Source: Rhizobium sp. Root1212 (GTDB lineage: Bacteria; Pseudomonadota; Alphaproteobacteria; Rhizobiales; Rhizobiaceae). From it: a stretch of DNA of 64,000 nucleotides. The translations under genes and the position numbers were made by a program. Positions 25,788-40,559 of the stretch are shown here, piece by piece. Each line of letters starts with the position of its first letter. Within the stretch, counting starts at the first letter, position 1. The DNA lies in the NCBI RefSeq assembly GCF_001424985.1, contig NZ_LMDA01000023.1, forward strand, positions 119,495 to 183,494, written 5' to 3'. The notes beneath the pieces were generated by a model. It did no database searches and was not told where the DNA came from. It saw nothing but the letters and a program-made list of their open reading frames with translations.

Positions 25788-27041
25788 ATGCGCAAATATT
25801 CGGTTTTTGCCGTGGCTCGCGAAGCGATGCGTGGCCACAAGGGTTGGGAGGCGCAGTGGACCTCGCCCGAGCCGCGCAAGGAATATGACGTCATCATCGT
25901 CGGCGGCGGCGGTCATGGCCTCGGCGCTGCCTATTATCTCGCCAAGGAGCACGGCATCACAAATGTTGCGGTGCTGGAAAAAGGCTGGCTCGGCGGCGGC
26001 AATACCGGCCGTAACACCACGATCATCCGGTCCAACTATCTCTATGACGAGAGCATGGACATTTACGAGCATTCCCTGAAGCTGTGGGAAAACCTCAGCC
26101 AGGAGCTCAATTACAACATCATGTATTCGCCGCGCGGCGTCATGATGCTGTCGCACAATGTCCATGACCAGCAGGTATTCAAGCGCCATATCCATGCCAA
26201 CCGGTTGCACGGCATCGACAACGAATGGCTGACACCGGAGCAGGCAAAGGATTTCTGCCCGCCGCTCGATATCGCAGCCGGTGCGCGTTATCCGATCAAT
26301 GGCGCCGCCCTCCAGCGTCGCGGCGGCACGGCCCGCCACGATGCCGTTGCCTGGGGTTACGCCCGCGCGGCCGCCGATCGCGGCGTCCATATCATCCAGA
26401 ATTGCGAAGTGAAGGGCATCCGCCGCGGTCCGAACGGTGAAGTCACCGGTGTCGATACCAACCGCGGCTTTATCGGCGCGAAGAAGATCGGCGTTTCCGC
26501 GTCGGGTCATAACTCCGTCGTCATGGCGATGGCCGACGTGCGCGTGCCGCTGCATTCGGTGCCGCTGCAGGCACTGGTGTCCGAGCCGATGAAGCCGATC
26601 TTCCCCTGCGTCGTCATGTCGAACACGGTGCATGCCTATATCTCGCAGTCCGACAAGGGCGAGCTCGTCATCGGCGCCGGCACCGACCAGTACAATTCCT
26701 ACTCCCAGACCGGTGGCCTGCAAATCATCACCCATACGCTGGATGCGATCTGCGAACTGTTCCCGATCTTCCGCCGTGTGAAGATGATGCGCCAGTGGGG
26801 CGGTATCACCGACAACACGCCGGATCGCTCGGCGATCCAGGGCGTGACGCCGGTCCAGAACCTGTTCGTCAACTGCGGCTGGGGCACCGGCGGCTTCAAG
26901 GCGACGCCGGGCTCGGCCAACCTCTTCGCCCACCTCATCGCCAGGGGCGAGCCGCACCGGCTGGCTGCGGGCCTCACACTCGATCGCTTCCGTACCGGAC
27001 GCCTGATCGACGAGGCAGCCGCGGCTGCCGTCGCGCACTGA
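25788..27041 (+). CDS. soxB: sarcosine oxidase subunit beta
   Basis: Flavoprotein subunit (417 aa) of heterotetrameric sarcosine oxidase, which oxidatively demethylates sarcosine to glycine with transfer of the C1 unit to tetrahydrofolate. The FAD Rossmann motif is IIVGGGGHGLG (36-46), followed by VLEKGWLGGGNTGRN. A His near residue 184 in the ARHDAV context is the candidate for covalent FMN attachment known in this family. First gene of soxBDAG. The ATG at 25788 has GGCGG just before it. Confidence 0.95.
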   Translation: MRKYSVFAVAREAMRGHKGWEAQWTSPEPRKEYDVIIVGGGGHGLGAAYYLAKEHGITNVAVLEKGWLGGGNTGRNTTIIRSNYLYDESMDIYEHSLKLWENLSQELNYNIMYSPRGVMMLSHNVHDQQVFKRHIHANRLHGIDNEWLTPEQAKDFCPPLDIAAGARYPINGAALQRRGGTARHDAVAWGYARAAADRGVHIIQNCEVKGIRRGPNGEVTGVDTNRGFIGAKKIGVSASGHNSVVMAMADVRVPLHSVPLQALVSEPMKPIFPCVVMSNTVHAYISQSDKGELVIGAGTDQYNSYSQTGGLQIITHTLDAICELFPIFRRVKMMRQWGGITDNTPDRSAIQGVTPVQNLFVNCGWGTGGFKATPGSANLFAHLIARGEPHRLAAGLTLDRFRTGRLIDEAAAAAVAH

Positions 27042-27114
27042 CGGGGTCTGCCATGCGCGTTTCTATCATGGCGGTCTATCCGTCTTCGACATTTCAAAGT
27101 GCCGGGAGCTTCCC

Positions 27115-27456
27115 ATGCTGCTGATCTATTGCCCCTATTGCGAGGAAGAGCGTTCCGAGCTTGAGTTCCGCGGTGCAGGCGATGCCCATATCGTCCGGCC
27201 GTCCAACATCGCCGATATCACCGACGAAGAATTCGAAGAGTTCTTCTTCCTGCGCGACAACCCGAAAGGGCTGATCTTCGAGCGCTGGCGGCACATCAAC
27301 GGCTGTGGCCGCTTTTTCAATGCGGCGCGCGATACCGTCAGCGACAAGTTCAAGCTGACCTACAAGGCCGGCGAACCGAAGCCGGATCTGGATGCGGCGG
27401 CACCAGCCGCTGCCCTTGTCGAAACCTATGAAGCCACGGAGTCCAACGCGAAATGA
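27115..27456 (+). CDS. soxD: sarcosine oxidase subunit delta
   Basis: Small zinc-binding subunit (113 aa) of sarcosine oxidase. The zinc ligands are Cys6 and Cys9 (IYCPYCEEE) plus His60 and Cys64 (RHINGCGRFF). It follows soxB by 73 nt, and its stop overlaps the soxA start by 4 nt (ATGA), so translation is coupled. Confidence 0.95.
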   Translation: MLLIYCPYCEEERSELEFRGAGDAHIVRPSNIADITDEEFEEFFFLRDNPKGLIFERWRHINGCGRFFNAARDTVSDKFKLTYKAGEPKPDLDAAAPAAALVETYEATESNAK

Positions 27457-30446
27457 CCGGCGCAAACCGCATTCCCGGCGCTGGCCGCCTGACCCCGGCA
27501 AAGACCGCGCGCTTCACCTTCGACGGCAAGAGCTATACCGCGCTTGAGGGCGACACCGTCGCCTCGGCGCTGCTTGCCAACGGCGTACATCTCGTCGGCC
27601 GTTCGTTCAAATATCACCGCCCGCGCGGCGTCGTCTCCGCTGGCCCTGAAGAGCCGAACGCCCTGATCGGTGTCGAACGAGACGCCGCGCGCCAGCAGCC
27701 GAACGTGCGCGCCACCGTGCAGGAAGTCTTCGACGGTATGAAGACGATCTCGCAGAACCGCTATCCGTCGCTCTCCTTCGACGTCGGCTCGATCAACAAC
27801 CTGCTGTCACCGTTCTTCGCCGCCGGCTTCTACTACAAGACCTTCATGTGGCCGAAGCAGGCCTGGAAGCACATCTATGAGCCGCAGATCCGCGCCGCTG
27901 CCGGCCTCGGCGTTGCGCCGACACAGGAAGATCCGGATCATTACGCCAGCCGCTACGCCCATTGCGACGTGCTGGTGATCGGCGGCGGTATCGCCGGCCT
28001 TTCGGCAGCCCTTGCGGCGGCAAAGACCGGTGCCCGTGTCATCCTCTGCGACGAGCAGCCGGAAGTCGGCGGCGCCATGCACTATGACAAGAGCGTCACC
28101 GTCGACGGCGTCGATGGCTTTACCTGGGCGCAGAAGACGGCGGCCGATCTCGCCAAGATGTCGAATGTTACGGTGCTGACCCGCACGACGGCCTTCGGCT
28201 ATTACGCCCAGAATTTCGTCGCCCTCGTCGAACGCGTGACGGATCATGTCTCCAAGCCCGACCGCCGCCTGCCGCGTGAGCGCATGTGGCAGGTGCGTGC
28301 CAAGCGCGTGATCATCGCCACCGGTGCGATCGAACGCCACATGGTGTTCGCCAACAACGATCGTCCCGGCATCCTGCAGGCGTCTGCGGCGCGCACCTAT
28401 CTCAACCATTTCGGCGTTGCCGTCGGCCGCAAGGTCGGCGTCTACACCGCCAATGACTCGGCCTATGAAGCCGCCTTCGACCTGAAGCGCGCCGGGGTGA
28501 CCGTCGCCGCCATCGTCGATTGCCGTGAAAAGCCGGGTGAAGCCGTTCTCGCGGAAGCCCGTTCACTGGGCATCGAGGTGTTGACCGGTCACAGCGTTAT
28601 CGACACCTCCGGCAAGCTGCGTGTCGCCGGCATGTCGGTTGCCCGCAACGGCTCTACGGCCAAGCGCAATATCGCCATCGACGCGCTCCTGACCTCGGCC
28701 GGCTGGACGCCTTCGGTGCATATGTTCTCCCAGTCGCGCGGCAAGGTCGCCTACGACGCGGCGAGCGGTGCGTTCCTGCCGGGCGTCTATGCGCAGGATT
28801 GCCTTTCGATCGGCGCCTGCAACGGCACCAACGATCTGCAGGCCACCATCGAGGAAGCACTGGCTGCCGGCGAGCTGATGGCCAAGGCTTCGGGCTTCGA
28901 GGCGGCCAGCAAGGTCGAGCTGCAGGCGAAGAACGCCTTCCAGTGGACCGGCGGCATGTCCGGCGCTGCGGAAGGTGCCGGCGAAGACACCACCGTCAAG
29001 GCGTTCATCGACTTCCAGAACGACGTCTGCGCCAAGGACATTCGTCTGGCCGTGCGCGAAGGCATGCACTCGATCGAGCATATCAAGCGCTTCACCACCA
29101 ACGGCATGGCGACCGATCAGGGCAAGCTTTCCAACCTGCATGGTCTGGCGATCGCCGCCGAAGCGCTCGGACGCGGTATTCCGGAAGTCGGTCTCACGAC
29201 TTTCCGCGCACCCTATACGCCGGTCACCTTCGGCACGCTGATCAGCCATTCGCGCGGCGAACTGTTCGACCCCACCCGCAAGACGCCGATGCATGCCTTG
29301 GAAGAAGCGGAAGGTGCCGTGTTCGAGGATGTCGGCCAGTGGAAGCGCGCCTGGTATTATCCGCGCGCCGGCGAAGACATGCACCAGGCGGTCAACCGCG
29401 AGTGCAAGACCGTGCGTGAATCGGTCGGCATGTTCGATGCCTCGACGCTCGGCAAGATTGAGGTCGTCGGCCCGGATGCGGCCGCCTTCCTCAACCTGAT
29501 CTACACCAACAGCTGGGATACGCTGAAACCCGGCCGCTGCCGCTACGGCATCATGCTGCGGGAAGACGGCTTCGTCTATGACGACGGCGTCGTCGGCCGC
29601 ATGGCGGAAGATCGTTTCCATGTGACGACGACGACCGGCGGTGCCGCCCGCGTCATGAACCATATGGAAGACTATCTGCAGACCGAGTTCCCCCATCTCA
29701 ACGTCTGGCTGACCTCGGCCACCGAGCAGTGGGCGGTGATCGCTGTTCAGGGACCGAAGGCCCGCGACGTCATCGCGTCGCTGGTCGAGGGCATCGATCT
29801 TTCCAACGAGGCCTTCCCGCACATGAGCGTGCGCGAAGGCAAGATCTGCGGCGTGCCGACCCGGCTGTTCCGCATGTCGTTCACCGGTGAAATGGGCTTC
29901 GAAGTCAACGTGCCCGCCGATTTCGGCCCAGCAATCTGGGAAGCGATCCGGGCGGAAGTCGAAAAGGCCGGCGGCTGTGCCTACGGCACCGAGACCATGC
30001 ACATCCTGCGCGCCGAAAAGGGCTATATCATCGTCGGCCAGGACACGGACGGTACCGTGACCCCCGATGATGCCAGCCTCAGCTGGGCGGTCGGCAAGAA
30101 GAAGCCGGATTTCGTCGGCATCCGCGGCCTGAAGCGCCCGGATCTCGTCAAGTCCGGCCGCAAGCAACTGGTCGGCCTTCTGACCAAGGACCCGAAGGTG
30201 GTGCTGGAGGAGGGCGCGCAGATCGTTGCCGATCCGAACCAGCCGAAGCCGATGACCATGCTCGGCCATGTCACGTCGTCCTACTGGTCGGAAAATTGCG
30301 GCCGGTCCATCGCCATGGCGCTTGTCGTCGATGGCAAGGCAAAGCTTGGCCAGACGCTTTACGTGCCCATGCCCGACCGCACGATTGCGGTCGAGGTGAG
30401 CGAGATGGTGTTTATCGACAAGGAAGGAGTGCGGCTCAATGGCTGA
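27453..30446 (+). CDS. soxA: sarcosine oxidase subunit alpha
   Basis: Large subunit (997 aa) of sarcosine oxidase, at normal family length. The N-terminus is a ferredoxin-like Fer2_4 domain without iron-sulfur ligands (ARFTFDGKSYTALEGDTVAS). A NAD-binding Rossmann core follows (VIGGGIAGLSAALAAAKTG, around 175-193), then CNGTNDLQATIEEALAAGEL, and from about 610 a GcvT-like aminomethyltransferase half that binds tetrahydrofolate (VGMFDASTLGKIEVVG, GEMGFEVNVPADF, GTETMHILRAEKGY). It overlaps soxD by 4 nt and soxG by 8 nt. Confidence 0.95.
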   Translation: MTGANRIPGAGRLTPAKTARFTFDGKSYTALEGDTVASALLANGVHLVGRSFKYHRPRGVVSAGPEEPNALIGVERDAARQQPNVRATVQEVFDGMKTISQNRYPSLSFDVGSINNLLSPFFAAGFYYKTFMWPKQAWKHIYEPQIRAAAGLGVAPTQEDPDHYASRYAHCDVLVIGGGIAGLSAALAAAKTGARVILCDEQPEVGGAMHYDKSVTVDGVDGFTWAQKTAADLAKMSNVTVLTRTTAFGYYAQNFVALVERVTDHVSKPDRRLPRERMWQVRAKRVIIATGAIERHMVFANNDRPGILQASAARTYLNHFGVAVGRKVGVYTANDSAYEAAFDLKRAGVTVAAIVDCREKPGEAVLAEARSLGIEVLTGHSVIDTSGKLRVAGMSVARNGSTAKRNIAIDALLTSAGWTPSVHMFSQSRGKVAYDAASGAFLPGVYAQDCLSIGACNGTNDLQATIEEALAAGELMAKASGFEAASKVELQAKNAFQWTGGMSGAAEGAGEDTTVKAFIDFQNDVCAKDIRLAVREGMHSIEHIKRFTTNGMATDQGKLSNLHGLAIAAEALGRGIPEVGLTTFRAPYTPVTFGTLISHSRGELFDPTRKTPMHALEEAEGAVFEDVGQWKRAWYYPRAGEDMHQAVNRECKTVRESVGMFDASTLGKIEVVGPDAAAFLNLIYTNSWDTLKPGRCRYGIMLREDGFVYDDGVVGRMAEDRFHVTTTTGGAARVMNHMEDYLQTEFPHLNVWLTSATEQWAVIAVQGPKARDVIASLVEGIDLSNEAFPHMSVREGKICGVPTRLFRMSFTGEMGFEVNVPADFGPAIWEAIRAEVEKAGGCAYGTETMHILRAEKGYIIVGQDTDGTVTPDDASLSWAVGKKKPDFVGIRGLKRPDLVKSGRKQLVGLLTKDPKVVLEEGAQIVADPNQPKPMTMLGHVTSSYWSENCGRSIAMALVVDGKAKLGQTLYVPMPDRTIAVEVSEMVFIDKEGVRLNG

Positions 30447-30987
30447 TCTCGCAACGCGCACATTGCCGCTTTCCGGCTTTCACGGCGGCTCTGCCTCCGC
30501 CTCAGTCTCTCCCGCAGCGCCGGCAAGCCGCCTGTCGCTTCGGGCCAAGCCGGATGCGGTCGCAAGCCTCTCGGCAGCGCTCGGCATCGAGCTGCCGACC
30601 CGGCCGAAGGCATCCGCCTCCTCCGGCGGCCGCCATGCGCTCTGGCTCGGGCCGGATGAATGGCTGATCATCGACGAGACGGAAGCCGATCTTCTCTCTT
30701 CTGCCGCTTCGAGCGGGGTGATGCATTCGGCAACAGATGTCTCCCACCGCAACACCGCGCTGTTGGTCAAGGGACCCGGTGCGGAAGCGACCCTCAACAG
30801 CGGCTGCCCCCAAGACCTTTCGCTCGCCATCTTCCCGGTCGGCGGCTGCTCGCGCACGGTGTTCGGCAAGGCGGAAATCGTGTTGCTGCGCACGGCGGAA
30901 GATGCTTTCCGGGTGGAATGCTGGCGCTCGTTTGCGCCTTATGTTTCCGGGCTGTTGGCGGAAGGTGCTGAAGATTCCGGGCACTGA
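30439..30987 (+). CDS. soxG: sarcosine oxidase subunit gamma
   Basis: Subunit gamma (182 aa) of sarcosine oxidase, a GcvT-fold partner of subunit alpha without its own catalytic residues. Typical segments are ALWLGPDEWLI and SRTVFGKAEIVLLRTAEDAF. It overlaps the end of soxA by 8 nt and closes the operon. A RIME-like repeat starts 28 nt after its stop. Confidence 0.93.
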   Translation: MADLATRTLPLSGFHGGSASASVSPAAPASRLSLRAKPDAVASLSAALGIELPTRPKASASSGGRHALWLGPDEWLIIDETEADLLSSAASSGVMHSATDVSHRNTALLVKGPGAEATLNSGCPQDLSLAIFPVGGCSRTVFGKAEIVLLRTAEDAFRVECWRSFAPYVSGLLAEGAEDSGH

Positions 30988-31014
30988 GGATTCGGTGCGG
31001 TATTCGCCGCATCT

Positions 31015-31138
31015 CCCTTCTCCCCGCTCGCGGGGAGAAGGTGGCCGACGGGCCGGATGAGGGCCAAAGCCGTTCCAGTATCGGGGATAAGAGTTTGCCC
31101 CTCACCCTAGCCCTCTCCCCGCAAGCGGGGCGAGGGGA
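31015..31138. repeat. RIME-like intergenic repeat, copy 3
   Basis: Same orientation as copy 1: CTTCTCCCCGC/GCGGGGAGAAG, GGCCGGATGAGGG, a longer spacer, then GCCCCTCACCCTAGCC and CTCTCCCCGC/GCGGGGCGAGG. It lies between the converging soxG and MaoC genes and may stabilise both 3' ends. Confidence 0.8.
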
Positions 31139-31158
31139 CGACGGAGCATGTAACTCTC

Positions 31159-31647
31159 TCAGGCGTCCGCCGGCCGATCCTTGGGATCGAACTGAATGAT
31201 CGTCAGCCAGTTTGCCGTCAGCGCCGGCTTACGCTCTCCCTCGACTTCCACCGTCACATCGTAAGTGACCATGATCATGCCGCCGCCACGAAAGCGGGCT
31301 TCGACCATGGTGAAACGGCCACGCACACGCGCACCGCTTTTCACCGGCGTCATGAACCGCACTTTGTCGAAACCGTAATTGATACCCATGGTCTGCTCGC
31401 GCACCTTGGGCAGGCAATTGTAGTTCATGGCGGACAGCAGCGACAGCGACAGGAAACCGTGAGCAATGGTGCCGCCGAAGGGTGTTTCGGCCGCGGCGCG
31501 TACCGGGTCGGTATGGATGAACTGATGATCGTCCGTCGCATCGGCAAAACTGTCGATGGTCTTCTGCGTCACGGTGATCCAATCGGAGACGCCGATCTCC
31601 TTGCCGACCAAACCTTTGACATCCGAGAGCGAAATTTCCTGCGGCAT
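31159..31647 (-). CDS. MaoC-family (R)-specific enoyl-CoA hydratase-like protein
   Basis: A 162-aa hot-dog-fold hydratase. The catalytic Asp/His motif is DDHQFIHTDPVRA (about residues 38-50), followed by FGGTIAHGFLSLSL, which lines the acyl-CoA tunnel. Such enzymes hydrate trans-2-enoyl-CoA to the R-3-hydroxyacyl form, often feeding polyhydroxyalkanoate or linked to nodulation factor nodN-like proteins. ATG 31647 gives the family start MPQEISL; an upstream in-frame codon is rejected. The substrate range is not visible. Confidence 0.88.
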   Translation of the reverse strand: MPQEISLSDVKGLVGKEIGVSDWITVTQKTIDSFADATDDHQFIHTDPVRAAAETPFGGTIAHGFLSLSLLSAMNYNCLPKVREQTMGINYGFDKVRFMTPVKSGARVRGRFTMVEARFRGGGMIMVTYDVTVEVEGERKPALTANWLTIIQFDPKDRPADA

Positions 31648-31728
31648 GATTTCCCCGAAATAAAGGCTCCCCCCAGCGCTGTTATAAGCCGTTGACCGGA
31701 TATCCGGCAATTGCCGCGAGAGGGAGGA

Positions 31729-33693
31729 TCAATAAATTTCGACGTGAAAACTGACACTTCGGGCGGGCGTAGCATCGGGCGTTGCCGTTTCGGTGCCGAG
31801 CAGTGCCTGCCAGCGGGCACCGTCCCTTGCCTGAAGTGCCGTCCTGTGTGGCGCATGGGAGCGGTTGATGGCGATGGCAAGCCGGGTGTTTTTCTTCTGA
31901 ACGGCATCCCCTGACGCAATCATCATCAGCAAAGTATCCGTCTCGGAACTTTCCCAGTCGCCCGTCGTCATCGGCATGCCATCGAAGCGCAGCCATTCGA
32001 CATCGCCATCGCCGGTGAAAAACGCCTGCTGCCGCAGGGCGGCAAAGCGGGCGCGGAGGGCTGAAAGCGCGGCCGTGTGATCGATCAGGTCCTTGTCCAG
32101 CGTGGTCCAGTCGACATAGGTGATGTCGTTATCCTGGCAATAGGCGTTGTTGTTGCCGTACTGGCTGCGCCCGCCTTCATCGCCGGCCGTCAGCATCACG
32201 GTGCCGCGCGTAGCAAAGAGGGTGGAGAGCAGGCCTTTCACATCCCGCTTTCGCCAGGAAAGCACCTCCTTGTCTTCCGTCTTGCCCTCGACGCCGTTGT
32301 TCCAGGAATAGTTTTCATTGTGGCCGTCGCGGTTCTGCTCGCCGTTCGCTTCGTTATGCTTTTCGGCATAGGAAACGAGGTCCATCAGCGTGAAGCCGTC
32401 ATGGGCGGCGATGAAATTGACGCTGCGCGTGTTCGTCGATCCATGGCGGGAGAAGATGTCGGAGGAGCCGGCCAGCACGGTCGCCAGCGAACCGACCGTG
32501 CGCTCGTCACCGCGCCAGTGGCGGCGGATGTCGTCGCGGGCGCGGTCGTTCCATTCGAGGAAGGGCGGCGGGAAATTGCCGAGCTGGTAGCCGCCCGGTC
32601 CGATATCCCAGGGCTCGGCGATCAGCACGCGGTCCTTGAGGATGGGATCGGCCAGCATCTCCTGCAGCAGCGCCGCATCCCGGCTGAAGCCGCCCCTATC
32701 GCGGCCGAGGATCGAACCGAGGTCGAAACGGAAGCCATCGATGCCGGCGGAAAGCACGAAATGCCGAAGGCTGTCGAGGATCAGACGGCGCACGACAGGA
32801 TTGTCGCAGGCGATGGTGTTGCCGCAGCCGGTGTCGTTGACGAGGTCGCCGGGGCGATCGGTGGCATGTCGGTAGTAGGTGAGGTTGTCGAGCCCGCGCA
32901 TCGACAGCGTCGTGCCCCAGCGGTCGCTTTCGCCGGAATGGTTGAAGACGAGATCGAGGATGACGCCGATGCCTTCCTTGTGAAGCGCATCGACGGTCTC
33001 GCGCAGTTCCCGGACGCCGCCCGGCACAAGGCGCGGATCGAGCGCCATGAAGGCGACCGGATTGTAGCCCCAGCCGTTGGAAAGGCCGAGCGGCGGCAGG
33101 TGGCGTTCGTCGATCCAGGCGGTGATCGGCATCAGTTCCACGGCGGAAACGCCGATGTGCTTGAGATGGGCGATGACGGCCGGATGGGCGAGAGCTGCGA
33201 CCGTGCCGCGGATTTCCTTCGGCACATCCGGGTGGCGCATGGTGAAGGGCTTGACGGCGACCTCGTAGACAAGGCCGCCGGGTGTGAAGCGGACGGGTTC
33301 CGGCTGGCGATGGGAGGGTGCCGTGACGATGGCGCGCGGCACGAGATCGGTCGTATCCTCGCCGAAGTGGATCAGGCGGGCATCGTGGCGGAAGGGGCGG
33401 TCGAGTTCGGTGGCGTAAGGATCGACGAGCAGCTTGGCAGGATCGAACCACAGGCCTTCATCGGGGGCATAAGGCCCGGAGGCGCGATAGCCATAGCGCG
33501 TGCCGGCTGGCGCGGTAACCGTCAGCCGGTGGATGCCGTCTTCTCCGCGTTGCATCGGCAGGCGGCGCACCTCCCGTTCTCCGTCGAACATGCAAAGCTC
33601 GATGCCGCTTGCCGTGGCCGAAAAGACGGAGAAGGTCGTGCCCTCGGAGCCGATGACGGCGCCCAGAGGCGAGGGGGAGGTGATGTTCGACAT
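31729..33693 (-). CDS. glgX: glycogen debranching enzyme
   Basis: Isoamylase-type GH13 enzyme (654 aa) that cleaves alpha-1,6 branches of phosphorylase-limited glycogen. N-terminal CBM48 domain (residues 1-110, FSVFSATASGIELCMFD), then the catalytic barrel: DLVFNHSGESD, nucleophile Asp in FRFDLGSILGRD, acid Glu in LIAEPWDIG and HDGFTL. It reads in the same direction as the other glg genes but lies downstream of pgm, behind a RIME-like repeat and a 238-bp gap. It may therefore be transcribed at a lower or separate level. Confidence 0.93.
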   Translation of the reverse strand: MSNITSPSPLGAVIGSEGTTFSVFSATASGIELCMFDGEREVRRLPMQRGEDGIHRLTVTAPAGTRYGYRASGPYAPDEGLWFDPAKLLVDPYATELDRPFRHDARLIHFGEDTTDLVPRAIVTAPSHRQPEPVRFTPGGLVYEVAVKPFTMRHPDVPKEIRGTVAALAHPAVIAHLKHIGVSAVELMPITAWIDERHLPPLGLSNGWGYNPVAFMALDPRLVPGGVRELRETVDALHKEGIGVILDLVFNHSGESDRWGTTLSMRGLDNLTYYRHATDRPGDLVNDTGCGNTIACDNPVVRRLILDSLRHFVLSAGIDGFRFDLGSILGRDRGGFSRDAALLQEMLADPILKDRVLIAEPWDIGPGGYQLGNFPPPFLEWNDRARDDIRRHWRGDERTVGSLATVLAGSSDIFSRHGSTNTRSVNFIAAHDGFTLMDLVSYAEKHNEANGEQNRDGHNENYSWNNGVEGKTEDKEVLSWRKRDVKGLLSTLFATRGTVMLTAGDEGGRSQYGNNNAYCQDNDITYVDWTTLDKDLIDHTAALSALRARFAALRQQAFFTGDGDVEWLRFDGMPMTTGDWESSETDTLLMMIASGDAVQKKNTRLAIAINRSHAPHRTALQARDGARWQALLGTETATPDATPARSVSFHVEIY

Positions 33694-33785
33694 GAGGTTG
33701 TCCTGTGATGTCTTTCCATTGCCGCGACGCTCTTCGACCTCTCCGCAGTCGGGACAAGAGGTTGCAACGTCAAGCGCTCAATTGT

Positions 33786-33912
33786 CCCGTCTCCCCGCGT
33801 GTGGAGGAAGAGGTCAAGGCGGGGGGGCGAAGTTTCGGCATTCGCTGGTGTCGTAGCCGTGCCCCTTATCCGGCCTCTCGGCCACCTTCTCCCCGTGGGC
33901 GGGGAGAAGGGG
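33786..33912. repeat. RIME-like intergenic repeat, copy 4 (partly diverged)
   Basis: The right end is canonical (GGCCACCTTCTCCCCG/GGCGGGGAGAAGGGG) while the left palindrome is degraded (CTCCCCGCGTGTGGAGG). It separates glgX from pgm. Confidence 0.75.
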
Positions 33913-33931
33913 TATTCCACGCCTTCTTGGC

Positions 33932-37007
<3,076 letters not shown>

Positions 37008-37008
37008 C

Positions 37009-38268
37009 CTACATACCCAGCTTGTCGATCATAGGCTGTGTGATCAGGCAGATGCCGCCTTCGGAGCGGCGGAACCGCTTGGCGTCGAATTCGGGATCGT
37101 CACCGACGACGAGGCCTTCCGGGATGACGACGCGGCTGTCGATCACCACGTTCTTGAGCTGCGCATGCCGGCCGATGCGGACATTCGGCAGGATGACGGC
37201 GTTTTCGAGTCGCGAATAGGAGTTCACCCGCACGCCGGTAAACAACATGCTGCGGTTCAGCGAGGCGCCGGAGATGATGCAATCGCCCGAAACCAGCGAG
37301 GATGTGGCCGAGCCGCGGCGGTTTTCGTCGTCATGGACGAACTTCGCCGGCGGCTTGATTTCCGCGAAGGTCCAGATCGGCCAGGAGCTGTCGTAAATGT
37401 CGAGTTCGGGGGTGACGTGGGTGAGGTCGACGTTCGCCTGCCAATAGGCATCGATGGTTCCGACGTCGCGCCAATAGGCCTCGCGCTCGAAATCGGAACG
37501 GACGCAGGAGGCTGTGAAGCGATGCGCCTGGGCTTTGCCGTGCTGGACGATATAAGGGATGATGTCCTTGCCGAAGTCGCGGCTGGAAGAGGGATCGGCC
37601 GCATCGCGGCGCAGGATATCCATCAGGAACTTGGTGTGGAAGACGTAGATGCCCATGGAGGCGAGCGCCATGTCCGGGTTGCCGGGAATGGCCGGCGGAT
37701 CATCGGGCTTTTCGACGAAGGCGATGATCTGGTCTTTCTCGTCGACATGCATGACGCCGAAGCCGGTTGCTTCCATGCGTGGCACTTCCAGGCAGCCGAT
37801 GGTGACCTGCGCGCCGGAATCGACGTGCTGCTGCAGCATCAGCTCGTAGTCCATCTTGTAGATATGGTCGCCGGCGAGAATGACCATGTATTCGACGCCG
37901 TGGTCCTCGATGATGTCGATGTTCTGGAACACGGCATCGGCGGTGCCTTCGTACCACTGGGTTTCCGAGACACGCTGGGAGGCGGGCAGGATATCGAAGC
38001 TTTCGTTACGCTCCGGGCGGAAGAAGTCCCAGCCGCGCTGCATGTGGCGGATCAGCGAATGCGCCTTGTACTGGGTGGCGACGCCGATGCGTCGGATACC
38101 GGAGTTCAGCGCGTTCGACAGCGCGAAATCGATGATGCGGGCCTTGCCGCCGAAATGCACGGCCGGCTTGGCGCGCCGGTCGGTCAGCTCCTTCAGGCGG
38201 CTACCCCGGCCGCCGGCAAGAACATAAGCCATGGCATCACGGGCGAGGGGCTGCGATCTCTTTTCCAT
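37009..38268 (-). CDS. glgC: glucose-1-phosphate adenylyltransferase
   Basis: ADP-glucose pyrophosphorylase (419 aa), the committed and allosterically controlled step of glycogen synthesis. Nucleotide loop [21 protein letters not shown] (residues 18-38), and sugar-phosphate site [11 protein letters not shown] and FVEKPDD. The C-terminal left-handed beta-helix has hexapeptide-like repeats ([16 protein letters not shown]). SD GAGGAAA precedes ATG 38268. A 92-nt gap separates it from glgB. Confidence 0.95.
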   Translation of the reverse strand: MEKRSQPLARDAMAYVLAGGRGSRLKELTDRRAKPAVHFGGKARIIDFALSNALNSGIRRIGVATQYKAHSLIRHMQRGWDFFRPERNESFDILPASQRVSETQWYEGTADAVFQNIDIIEDHGVEYMVILAGDHIYKMDYELMLQQHVDSGAQVTIGCLEVPRMEATGFGVMHVDEKDQIIAFVEKPDDPPAIPGNPDMALASMGIYVFHTKFLMDILRRDAADPSSSRDFGKDIIPYIVQHGKAQAHRFTASCVRSDFEREAYWRDVGTIDAYWQANVDLTHVTPELDIYDSSWPIWTFAEIKPPAKFVHDDENRRGSATSSLVSGDCIISGASLNRSMLFTGVRVNSYSRLENAVILPNVRIGRHAQLKNVVIDSRVVIPEGLVVGDDPEFDAKRFRRSEGGICLITQPMIDKLGM

Positions 38269-38360
38269 TGGTTTTTCCTCCCGGTAAATCTTTCCTTCAG
38301 GCGGCGCGCTTCAAAAACCGGCGCCGCCCCGTCCTGTCCCCATCCGGCTTTTGGCCGGCC

Positions 38361-40555
<2,195 letters not shown>

Positions 40556-40559
<4 letters not shown>

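Noticed and set aside
28563..30461. 632-codon open frame antisense to soxA
   Set aside because: Typical high-GC shadow frame; soxA on the other strand has clear domains.
32077..33708. 543-codon open frame antisense to glgX
   Set aside because: Shadow of the debranching enzyme gene; no domain or ribosome site.
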